Positions 7,593-16,152 of a DNA stretch of 23,011 bases are shown piece by piece. Made by a program: the position numbers and the translations under genes. Origin of the DNA: JAVBKV01 sp031553885 (GTDB taxonomy: Bacteria; Bacteroidota; Bacteroidia; Bacteroidales; Azobacteroidaceae). Numbering within the stretch: the first letter of the stretch is position 1; every line of letters starts with the position of its first letter. Location: NCBI GenBank assembly GCA_031553885.1, contig JAVBKV010000067.1, positions 1-23,011 on the forward strand, given 5' to 3'. The notes below the pieces were generated by a model. It was not told the DNA's origin and made no database searches. It was given only the letters and a program-made list of their open reading frames with translations.

Positions 7593-7610
7593 TTATTTAT
7601 ATTTTATAAC

Positions 7611-10600
7611 ATGAATCTAAGAAAAATGCAAAAATTTCGCTCAACCGCACTACGCACAGCTTTGGTGTTGGTAGCGAGTATCTTTGTTTGTGCAGGTGCA
7701 TTTGCACAATCTAAGACTGTTAAAGGAAACGTAAAGGACCATACCGGAGAAGGTGTTATCGGAGCTTCGGTTTCTGTGAAAGGAATGCCTAATATCGGTG
7801 ATATTACCAATGTGGACGGTGATTTTACCATTTCGGCTCCTGCTGAGGCAAAAACACTTGTTGTCAGCTACATCGGAATGAAAACGAAAGAGGTGGCAAT
7901 CACAGGCGAGACCATTAACATTACGATGGAAGAAGATGTCGCAATGCTGGAAGAAGTAGTGGTGATCGGTTACGGAACTGTGAAAAAAAGAGACCTGACA
8001 GGTCCGATTTCATCCGTAGGTGAAAAAACATTAAAGGATATTCCGGTAACGACAGCTGCAGAGGCTATAACCGGAAAAATGGCCGGGGTACAGGTAACCA
8101 CCACCGAAGGTTCGCCCGATGCCGATATCAAAATCCGTGTCCGTGGGGGTGGATCTATTTCTCAGGATAATTCTCCTCTTTATATTGTAGATGGATTTCA
8201 GGTTTCAAGTATCAGCAGCATTCCTCCTTCCGATATTGAATCCATCGATGTATTGAAAGATGCTTCATCTGCAGCTATCTATGGATCGCGTGGAGCAAAC
8301 GGAGTAGTTGTTATTACAACAAAAAGCGGAAAAGAAGGACGTGTAAGCGTTAACTTCAATTCTTACTGGGGAACTAAAAGGCTTACGAAAGAACTGGATG
8401 TAATGAGTCCTTATGAATACGTTATGCTTCAATACGAATTGGATCAAACTTCTTCTTTTACTCAACGCTATGGCAATTATTCCGACCTGGATATTTATAA
8501 ATCCAGAAGAGGTACGGACTGGCAAAACCAGGTTTTCGGAGAAAGCGGATTTCAACAATATTATAATGTAGGTGTTAACGGCGGATCAAAAGCGTTGAGA
8601 TACAGCTTGTCACTTACGCATACCGACGAAAACAGCATCATGATCAATTCCGGTTACCAACGGGATAACCTCAATTTGAAATTGAATTCCGAAATCAACA
8701 AGAATGTCAGCTTTGATTTCAATACCCGGCTGGGATATACCATTATCGACGGTCCGCAGGTAAACCAGGGAACCGGTCAGGCTACCCGTTTGCGTAATGC
8801 GGTAAAATATCCTCCGATCGGAAACCTGGCTGATTCTGAAGAAAATCCGGATGATGATATCAACTCGGATTCTTCTACTGCTTTGTATCACCCGGTAAAA
8901 TCAATTGAGGACGAATACCGTCGTCAACAACGGACTACCAATTCCTATAACCTGGGTGTTAACTGGAAAATCATTTCCGGATTGAAATTCCGTACGGAAT
9001 GGAGCTACCAGATCGACAGGAACAGAAACGACGATGTATGGGGTTCGGCTACTTCCCAGGCTAAAAACTATGCAGGACAGCCATTGGCCAGACTTCAAAC
9101 CGTGCAGGGAGAATCCTGGCAGGTTACCAACACATTTACTTACGATAAGGAACTTGTTAAAAATCATAATTTCACATTTCTGTTGGGAGAAGAACTTTAT
9201 TCCGGAGGTTCGAAAAGTATCCTCGATGAATCCCGTTACTTCCCCATGGGCATGACCGCTGAAGAAATTCTGGCCATGTTCAACCTGGCCGGAGAAACCC
9301 TTCCTACGCGTACAACGATTTCTGCAGACAACCGTTTGTCTTCTTTCTTCGGACGGGTCAATTATACCGGAATGGATAAATACCTGGCTACTCTGACTTT
9401 CCGTGCCGACGGTTCGAGTAAATTCGCCAGAGGAAACCGTTGGGGATATTTTCCCTCCCTGGCTTTGGCTTGGAGACTGTCGGAAGAAAGTTTCATGGAA
9501 GGTACAACCGGCTGGTTGTCCAACCTGAAATTACGTGCCAGTGCCGGTGCTGCAGGAAATAACCGTATTGATGACGGATTGTGGAAGTTGACTTATTCTA
9601 CCGCCAATGAAAATAAACCGTACTACCTCAATGAAAAGGAAGCAAGCAACCTGATTCCGGGAACCTCACTTTCCAATTCAAAACTGAAATGGGAAACTAC
9701 CTATACTTCCAACGTGGGTCTTGATTTCGGATTATTCAAAAACCGTCTTTCAGGTACCGTTGAGGCTTACTGGAACATCACTAAAGACCTGTTGGTTTCA
9801 TCGCCGATTTCCTCGTCTACCGGATATTCCACTCAGATGCAGAATATCGGACAAACATCCAACAAGGGGATCGAATTGACATTGGAAGGCCGTATTATCG
9901 ATAGAAAGGATTTCACTCTTTCGGCTTCTTTTAATATTGGAATTAATAAAAACAATGTAGATGACTTTGTTAACGGGGATAAAGACTATGCAACTTACAG
10001 TTCCGGATGGAACGGAGCAACGACCGCTCCGCTGGATGACTACATGATCAAGAAAGGAAAACCCGTAGGACAAATGTACGGATACGTAACGGATGGATTC
10101 TATTCATTTGATGACTTTACCGGATACGATGCTGCTACTCAGTCCTGGATACTTAAACCGGGTGTTCCGGATAACCGTGCGGTAACGTCTGCCGGTTCTT
10201 ATTTCGGACCGGGAGCATTGAAATTCAAAAAGACATCCGATACGCCTTACGATGAAAATGGTAAATACGTCATCGGCCTGGACGACAAGCAAATCATTGG
10301 TGATGCAAACCCGTTGCATACCGGAGGTTTCAGCCTGACCAGCACTTATAAAAACATCGATGTATCTGCTTTCTTCAACTGGTCGTACGGTAATGATGTA
10401 TACAATGCCAACAAAATAGATAATACAACTTATATCCAGACACGCAGGTATCAGAACATGACCGATGAGATGAGTCTGGCTAACGGACGTTTCACAACCA
10501 TCGATCCGGCTACCGGTTACAACATTTTCTACGGAAAATATGCAGACCCGGTCCGGTTACAGGAAATCAACCAGAATGCAACGATGTGGCATCCGATTAT

Positions 10601-10883
10601 GACACAGGGCGCGCTTCACTCCTGGGCCGTGGAAGACGGATCATTCCTGAGACTGAATACCCTGACACTGGGTTATACATTTCCTAAAAAATGGATGAAA
10701 AAAGCACGGATAGAGAGCCTGAGAATTTATGCTACCGGTTACAACGTCTGGTTATGGACCAACTATTCCGGATTTGATCCTGAAGTTGATACCCGTCGGG
10801 CAACCCCGATGACTCCTTCTGTCGATTATTCCGCATATCCGAGAAGCCGCTCGTTTATCGGTGGAGTTAACTTAACATTTTAA
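7611..10883 (+). CDS. SusC-like TonB-dependent outer membrane transporter
   Basis: This 1090-residue protein has a signal peptide ending about AFA (residue 32). A carboxypeptidase-regulatory-like domain follows (about 36-108), then a TonB-box-like stretch 'EEVVVIGYGT' (114-123) and a plug domain with the SusC hallmarks 'PLYIVDGFQV' (189-198) and 'DVLKDASSAAIYGSRGANG'. The rest is a 22-strand-type barrel ending in an aromatic C-terminus 'GGVNLTF'. It forms the channel half of a SusCD complex that imports oligosaccharides with TonB energy. There is no N-terminal STN domain, so signalling through an anti-sigma factor is not indicated. An in-frame ATG at codon 6 is an alternative start. The gene heads the pectin PUL, 20 bp before the SusD-like gene. 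Confidence 0.96.
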   Translation: MNLRKMQKFRSTALRTALVLVASIFVCAGAFAQSKTVKGNVKDHTGEGVIGASVSVKGMPNIGDITNVDGDFTISAPAEAKTLVVSYIGMKTKEVAITGETINITMEEDVAMLEEVVVIGYGTVKKRDLTGPISSVGEKTLKDIPVTTAAEAITGKMAGVQVTTTEGSPDADIKIRVRGGGSISQDNSPLYIVDGFQVSSISSIPPSDIESIDVLKDASSAAIYGSRGANGVVVITTKSGKEGRVSVNFNSYWGTKRLTKELDVMSPYEYVMLQYELDQTSSFTQRYGNYSDLDIYKSRRGTDWQNQVFGESGFQQYYNVGVNGGSKALRYSLSLTHTDENSIMINSGYQRDNLNLKLNSEINKNVSFDFNTRLGYTIIDGPQVNQGTGQATRLRNAVKYPPIGNLADSEENPDDDINSDSSTALYHPVKSIEDEYRRQQRTTNSYNLGVNWKIISGLKFRTEWSYQIDRNRNDDVWGSATSQAKNYAGQPLARLQTVQGESWQVTNTFTYDKELVKNHNFTFLLGEELYSGGSKSILDESRYFPMGMTAEEILAMFNLAGETLPTRTTISADNRLSSFFGRVNYTGMDKYLATLTFRADGSSKFARGNRWGYFPSLALAWRLSEESFMEGTTGWLSNLKLRASAGAAGNNRIDDGLWKLTYSTANENKPYYLNEKEASNLIPGTSLSNSKLKWETTYTSNVGLDFGLFKNRLSGTVEAYWNITKDLLVSSPISSSTGYSTQMQNIGQTSNKGIELTLEGRIIDRKDFTLSASFNIGINKNNVDDFVNGDKDYATYSSGWNGATTAPLDDYMIKKGKPVGQMYGYVTDGFYSFDDFTGYDAATQSWILKPGVPDNRAVTSAGSYFGPGALKFKKTSDTPYDENGKYVIGLDDKQIIGDANPLHTGGFSLTSTYKNIDVSAFFNWSYGNDVYNANKIDNTTYIQTRRYQNMTDEMSLANGRFTTIDPATGYNIFYGKYADPVRLQEINQNATMWHPIMTQGALHSWAVEDGSFLRLNTLTLGYTFPKKWMKKARIESLRIYATGYNVWLWTNYSGFDPEVDTRRATPMTPSVDYSAYPRSRSFIGGVNLTF

Positions 10884-10903
10884 CGATTAAAAAAGAAACA
10901 ACG

Positions 10904-12817
10904 ATGAAAAAAATAATAAACACAGGCTTATCTTTATTAGCCGTTTTAATGATGTTTTCCTGCGATGATTTCCTGGATACGACTTCCCCTTCGGAATTTA
11001 CTCCGGATGTGGTATACGGTAGTACTACGTACACGGAATATGCCCTTATGGGATGTTATGCCCTTCATACCCAGGACCAGTCTTATTCCTCCCGGATGAG
11101 TCTGACCTATCCGGAAAACTCGGATATCGAATTTGCAGGTGCTAACCAGTCTTCTTATAATGAAGATACAAACCGCGGACTTTCCAACTATATGGGTACT
11201 CCCAGCAATAACCGCGTTGTCGACGAATGGGCCTTGCAATACAGAATCATCGAAAGATGTAACCTGGCGATCAAGGGAATCGAGGAAAGCCCCGTTATGA
11301 AAGGATCGGATCGTGCAGCTATCCGTAAAATGAATGCACTTTACGGAGAAGCGATGACGTTGAGAGCATTGGCTTATTTTGAACTGGTACGTAACTGGGG
11401 GGATGTTCCTTATAAAAGAGAGCCGACGAAAGAAGACCTGTCGAATGCCAGCGTTCCTGCTACCGACAGAGACCTGATCATGGAAGGCATCATCGATGAT
11501 TTGCTGCTTGTTTCAAACGGAGATTTTCTTTACTGGATCGGAGAAGGTGGCTATACCTCTCCCGAACGTGTAACCACCGGCTTTGCCAAAGGACTGGCAG
11601 CGCGGATCGCTCTCTTCAGAGGAGGATACTCCATTCGTAATAAAGCCGGATTCCCGACAGAAAGAGGAAGCGATTGGGAAAAATATTATAAAATTGCCGA
11701 TCAGCAATGTGCTGAAATTATTGAAAAAGAAGGTGTAAAACATAAATTAACTTCTTCTGCCGAAAACTTCTGGAAAGGAATGTGTGCTCTTCAAGTGGAA
11801 TCGCTTCCTACAGAAAGCCTTTTTGAAATCGGATTCGGATTGGGTCGTAGTGGTGAAATCGGGTACTCCATCGGTGTTCGTTTTGCAGTGAGCAGTACGT
11901 ATGGTTACAGCAATAACTCCAACCTGGCCAGTACAAGCCATTATTATTTCTATTCGTTCGATTCACTGGATGTAAGACGTGACCTGACGGTTGCCACTTA
12001 CAAAGTAGCAGGAGGAGACAACAATACGCCGGCTAAGGAACAGATGAATGCCAATCTGTTCGATCTGACTTTTGCCAAATGGGATCAACGCTGGATGAAC
12101 GATCAGTTCAAAAATCAGAATAAAGCAGCATCCAACAAGTTCGGATATGGAGTCAACTGGCCGATCATGCGTTATGCGGATGTGTTACTGATGTATGCCG
12201 AAACACAAAGCCAATTGCCGGAAGGAAATCTGGAAACAGGTAAAGCACAACTGGAAAAAGTCCGGAAACGTGCTTTCGCTACCAAGGATCAACCGGAAAA
12301 AGTAAGCGCTTACATGGCAGCTATCAATTCTAAAGACAAGCTCTTCCAGGCAATTGTAAATGAGAGAGCCTGGGAATTCGGTGGTGAAGGTCTCCGTAAG
12401 TATGACCTGGTTCGCTGGAACCTGTTACAGGCAAAAATAGAAGAGCAACGGACAGCTATTATCAATATGCTGAACGGAAAGTATCCGGTGACCATTTTTG
12501 ATAAAACGTACAATTTCCTTCCTCAATACGTTTACTACAAATACCAGGACGGAAGTACGGAGTTCATCGACAAATCGTCAATAAACTATTATTCGGATCG
12601 GGGATCGGATGCGATTTCCGGATATACGAAACAGAACTGGTTATCGGGAATCAGCAAGGGTACAACTTTTGATAATTACATCCTGACTGCACAACGGTTC
12701 AGCTCCGGCTTGAAGAAAGAAGTCAACGGAGCTTGTGACAACCGCCACTTGTTCCCGATCGGAAATAAAACAATCACCGATTCCAATGGCATATTGAAAA
12801 ATGCATACGGATTCTAA
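10904..12817 (+). CDS. SusD/RagB-like glycan-binding lipoprotein
   Basis: The product has 637 residues with a lipoprotein signal whose lipobox ends FSC at Cys20, followed directly by DDFLD. Acidic residues after the cysteine are the surface-export signal of Bacteroidetes lipoproteins, so the protein should face outward. Family signatures are 'GEAMTLRALAYFELVRNWGDVPY' (read as LRALAYFELVRNWGDVPY), 'RYADVLLMYAE' and, near the C-terminus, 'NERAWEFGGEGLRKYDLVRW'. It is slightly longer than many SusD proteins. In known systems it acts as the lid of the SusC channel and binds substrate. The ligand here is inferred as a pectic oligosaccharide from the genes downstream. Confidence 0.95.
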   Translation: MKKIINTGLSLLAVLMMFSCDDFLDTTSPSEFTPDVVYGSTTYTEYALMGCYALHTQDQSYSSRMSLTYPENSDIEFAGANQSSYNEDTNRGLSNYMGTPSNNRVVDEWALQYRIIERCNLAIKGIEESPVMKGSDRAAIRKMNALYGEAMTLRALAYFELVRNWGDVPYKREPTKEDLSNASVPATDRDLIMEGIIDDLLLVSNGDFLYWIGEGGYTSPERVTTGFAKGLAARIALFRGGYSIRNKAGFPTERGSDWEKYYKIADQQCAEIIEKEGVKHKLTSSAENFWKGMCALQVESLPTESLFEIGFGLGRSGEIGYSIGVRFAVSSTYGYSNNSNLASTSHYYFYSFDSLDVRRDLTVATYKVAGGDNNTPAKEQMNANLFDLTFAKWDQRWMNDQFKNQNKAASNKFGYGVNWPIMRYADVLLMYAETQSQLPEGNLETGKAQLEKVRKRAFATKDQPEKVSAYMAAINSKDKLFQAIVNERAWEFGGEGLRKYDLVRWNLLQAKIEEQRTAIINMLNGKYPVTIFDKTYNFLPQYVYYKYQDGSTEFIDKSSINYYSDRGSDAISGYTKQNWLSGISKGTTFDNYILTAQRFSSGLKKEVNGACDNRHLFPIGNKTITDSNGILKNAYGF

Positions 12818-12842
12818 TAATTAATGGTAAAAAGACAATAAC

Positions 12843-14468
12843 ATGAGAACAATATTCAAATCATATATTATTCTATCGGTAATCGGAGCTTTATTCTCCT
12901 TCGGATTTTACTCCTGTGAGGATTTCAATGATTGGTCGGTAGATAAAAGTCATGACAGACTTTTCAGTCCGATTGACCTGCAGGCTTCTATCGACGGAAC
13001 ACAGGTGACATTTACATTCAAGAGAACATACCAGAGCGATCTTTCCTATACATTGGAGATCAGTCAGGACAGCTTGTTATTCAACAATACCGTGTATGGC
13101 CCGGTGGAAATTACTCCGGCTACCGTTCAAAATGATAACACGACACTGAAATATGTACTTGCCGGAGGAACATTGAAACCGAAAAAACAATATTCGGCAA
13201 GAATCAAGTGTTTCAGAGAAGGCAGTAATGAATCGAACTGGACGGCTGTAGCTTTCAAAACTTCTTCCGAGCAAATCCTGAAGCCGGTGGATGCAGCCAA
13301 ATTGACCGATAAAAGTGTTGTGATCGAGTGGGAAACTCCTAATGCCGTTACACACTTCATGTTCGGTCCGAAAGGAAAACTGACCCGCTACGATATCAGC
13401 GCTGAAGAAAAAGCGGCAGGAAGCAAATCATTCACCTCACTGTTGTTTTCAACAGAATATGTGGCTGAAATCTATAATGGAGATACGGCCGATGACATCC
13501 GTGGTTCCCGTACCTTCATCACTCCGGATCCGCTTCCGGAAGGAAATATTTATATTCTTCAACCCGGTGATGACTTAGGTGCTGTTATTGCTGCTCAAAC
13601 ACAGGATATTTCTATTGTGTTCCCGAAAAACTCGGCTTATGAAGTCACTGCAAACGTACAGATTCCGGAAAATGTAAACCTTACACTCTGGGGACAAGGT
13701 GCTGTCAAGCCTGAAATGATTATTAATGCAAACCTTGTACTTCCTGCAAGTGGTAAAACTCTTACATTTGAAAACCTGGAAGTAAGGGCCGGAAAGAAGA
13801 CAGACGGAACATTTTATGAATACATCTTCAATCAAAGCACGGCTTCTACCATGGAAGGTATTGAATTCAAAAATTGTATTGTCAGGGATTATAAAAACTC
13901 GCCGGTTCGTTTGCAGAGTGCTACTCCTACCATAGGATCGCTGATTTTCGATAATTGTGTTGTTTCCAATATCGGAGATAATGGAGGATCAGGAACTTAC
14001 GCATTTATCCACATCCAGTCCGGTAAAGTCAATAACATCAAGATTGTCAATTCTACGATTTCGAAGATAGGATACAGCATTATCCTGCACAATGCGGGTA
14101 ACTCTGAATCTGTAGTCATCCAAAGTTGTACATTCTATAACATAATCGGTAATACCCGTTATTTCATCGATTACAATACATTCAGCGTTACGACAACCTT
14201 CGATATCAGGGATAATATCCTGGCCAAGACATTATCTTCGGCCAATCCTCCCAGTTCAAGGGGAATCCGGAATGCAGGCGTTAAACCCAATGCGATCAAC
14301 ACATTCCAGACATCTGATTTCGTAACTTCCAGCAATCCGATTTCGGGTGTTACGGCTTATGATAAAACTTCGGATGATTTGTTTGTAAATCCTACCGAAG
14401 GTAATTTTACCATCAAAGATCAGTCTTTCCCCGGAAAAACCGATGCTGGGGATCCTCGTTGGAGATAA
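12843..14468 (+). CDS. Surface lipoprotein, DUF5123/DUF4957-like, probable pectin binder
   Basis: This 541-residue protein has a lipoprotein signal with Cys25 followed by EDFND, again a surface-export pattern. Residues about 40-140 and 145-228 look like two fibronectin type III-like modules ('LQASIDGTQVTFTF', 'TLKPKKQYSARIKCF', 'KSVVIEWETP', 'TEYVAEIYNG'). From about 232 to the end a right-handed beta-helix follows, with recurring 'IEFKNCIVRDY', 'LIFDNCVVSNI', 'IKIVNSTISKI' and 'VVIQSCTFYNI' turns. This organisation resembles DUF5123/DUF4957 proteins often found in pectin PULs. I see no lyase or hydrolase catalytic motif, so binding rather than cleavage is likely. It occupies the position of a SusE/F-type accessory binding protein. 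Confidence 0.75.
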   Translation: MRTIFKSYIILSVIGALFSFGFYSCEDFNDWSVDKSHDRLFSPIDLQASIDGTQVTFTFKRTYQSDLSYTLEISQDSLLFNNTVYGPVEITPATVQNDNTTLKYVLAGGTLKPKKQYSARIKCFREGSNESNWTAVAFKTSSEQILKPVDAAKLTDKSVVIEWETPNAVTHFMFGPKGKLTRYDISAEEKAAGSKSFTSLLFSTEYVAEIYNGDTADDIRGSRTFITPDPLPEGNIYILQPGDDLGAVIAAQTQDISIVFPKNSAYEVTANVQIPENVNLTLWGQGAVKPEMIINANLVLPASGKTLTFENLEVRAGKKTDGTFYEYIFNQSTASTMEGIEFKNCIVRDYKNSPVRLQSATPTIGSLIFDNCVVSNIGDNGGSGTYAFIHIQSGKVNNIKIVNSTISKIGYSIILHNAGNSESVVIQSCTFYNIIGNTRYFIDYNTFSVTTTFDIRDNILAKTLSSANPPSSRGIRNAGVKPNAINTFQTSDFVTSSNPISGVTAYDKTSDDLFVNPTEGNFTIKDQSFPGKTDAGDPRWR

Positions 14469-14477
14469 TAAATACTA

Positions 14478-16133
14478 ATGATACGCATGCGACGAATGGG
14501 AGTTTTTTATTTAATGCTGGCCTTGTCCGTATCTCTGTACGGACAAGCCGGCAGAACTCCTGCTTTTCCGGGAGCAGAAGGAGGAGGTATGTATACTACC
14601 GGTGGACGAGGCGGAAAAGTAATTTATGTTACCTCGCTTCAGGACACTAATACGGAAGGTACCCTCCGCTGGGCCGTTGGCCAGTCGGGTAAACGGACCA
14701 TTGTCTTCCATGTATCCGGAATCATCGCATTGAACAGTACATTGGAAATCAAAAACGGAGATCTGACCATTGCCGGACAAACAGCTCCCGGCGACGGAAT
14801 ATGCATAAAAAATTATTCCACAGTTGTTAAAGCTAATAATGTGATCATTCGCTTCATTCGTTTCCGGATGGGTGATGAAAAGAAAACGGAAGATGATGCC
14901 CTCTGGGGCAGGGAACAGAAAAATATCATCATCGATCATTGTTCCATGAGCTGGAGTACCGACGAATGTGCTTCGTTTTACGATAACGAAAATTTCACTA
15001 TGCAATGGTGTATCTTATCGGAAAGCTTGCGAAACTCGGTTCATGATAAAGGGAAACACGGTTATGGAGCTATCTGGGGTGGTAAGACCGCCAGTTTTCA
15101 CCATAACCTGCTGGCTCACCACGACAGCCGTAATCCGCGGATGTGCGGAAGCCGGTATTCCAACCGGCCGGATTTGGAGCTGGTCGATTTCCGGAACAAT
15201 GTGATCTATAATTGGGGAGCTAATAGCGGATATGCCGGAGAGGGCGGTAATTATAATTTTGTCAATAATTACTACAAGCCCGGACCCGCATCTTCCAACC
15301 GGACCCGTATTTTCCAACCCAATGCCGATGATGGTTCAAACAGTCAATCGGCCGGAGTCTGGGGTGTTTTTTATGTGAGCGGGAATTACATGAGCAGCAG
15401 TGCTTCCGCAACGAACGATAACTGGCAGGGAATTACACCCAATCCTTCTTCTAAAAATAAGGACGAATTGAAAGCGATAATTCCTTTTCAGGTTCCTGAA
15501 GTTACTACGCACGATGCGTCTACGGCTTATGCCAAAGTAAAAAACCTGGCCGGAGCATCATTGTCCCGGGATGCGGTCGATGAACGTATCATCCACGAAG
15601 TGACTGACAGTACGTTCACGTACACGGGAAGCAATGGAAGTTCAAAAGGCCTGATCGATTCCCAGACCGATGTGGGAGGCTGGCCGGAATATCGTTCGGT
15701 AACGCCTCCGGTGGATTCCGATAACGATGGAATTCCGGATGGTTGGTTAGCTACTCATTACCCAGGTAAACAAGCCAGTGATTATAACGATGAAGGTTAT
15801 ACTTACTTAGAGGTTTACCTGAATAGTCTGGTGGCGAATATCACCAACGAAGAACTGAGTGACCCGGTTTTCACAGGAATTACATTCCCTGAACGAAATG
15901 TACCGGAAGTCAACGTCTTTTACGAGAAAGATTCCGGGTATATGCTTATTCAATCAGAGGAAATTGTTGCCGGTGTAGAAATTTATTCTGCCCAATCCCG
16001 GTTGGCCGGAAAAATCCAGGGAGGGTCCCGGACGGAAATCAAAAAGCGGATTCTCCTTTCAATAGGAGTGTATATTGTTCGGGCAGCCCTTGAAAAAGGA
16101 ACTGTTTCAACAAAGAAAATTATTGTACCATAA
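14478..16133 (+). CDS. PL1 pectate lyase with C-terminal T9SS-type tail
   Basis: The product has 551 residues. It has a signal peptide (about 7-23) and a mature start 'RTPAFPGAEGGG'. Its PL1 parallel beta-helix runs to about residue 310, with 'IIDHCSMSWSTDE' (calcium-site acids) and 'HHDSRNPR' (214-221), where Arg218 is the likely catalytic base. Family enzymes cut de-esterified homogalacturonan by beta-elimination, giving 4,5-unsaturated ends. A 'DSDNDGIPDGW' segment (413-423) resembles a calcium-binding spacer. Residues about 475-551, with 'VEIYSAQ', 'GVYIVRA' and terminal 'KKIIVP', look like a type A T9SS sorting domain, so the enzyme should leave the cell or be anchored on its surface. 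ATG codons 4 and 7 are alternative starts. A 71-bp stretch is identical to the PL1 module of the trimodular gene. Confidence 0.92.
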   Translation: MIRMRRMGVFYLMLALSVSLYGQAGRTPAFPGAEGGGMYTTGGRGGKVIYVTSLQDTNTEGTLRWAVGQSGKRTIVFHVSGIIALNSTLEIKNGDLTIAGQTAPGDGICIKNYSTVVKANNVIIRFIRFRMGDEKKTEDDALWGREQKNIIIDHCSMSWSTDECASFYDNENFTMQWCILSESLRNSVHDKGKHGYGAIWGGKTASFHHNLLAHHDSRNPRMCGSRYSNRPDLELVDFRNNVIYNWGANSGYAGEGGNYNFVNNYYKPGPASSNRTRIFQPNADDGSNSQSAGVWGVFYVSGNYMSSSASATNDNWQGITPNPSSKNKDELKAIIPFQVPEVTTHDASTAYAKVKNLAGASLSRDAVDERIIHEVTDSTFTYTGSNGSSKGLIDSQTDVGGWPEYRSVTPPVDSDNDGIPDGWLATHYPGKQASDYNDEGYTYLEVYLNSLVANITNEELSDPVFTGITFPERNVPEVNVFYEKDSGYMLIQSEEIVAGVEIYSAQSRLAGKIQGGSRTEIKKRILLSIGVYIVRAALEKGTVSTKKIIVP

Positions 16134-16152
16134 GTAAACGGATATAAAAATC

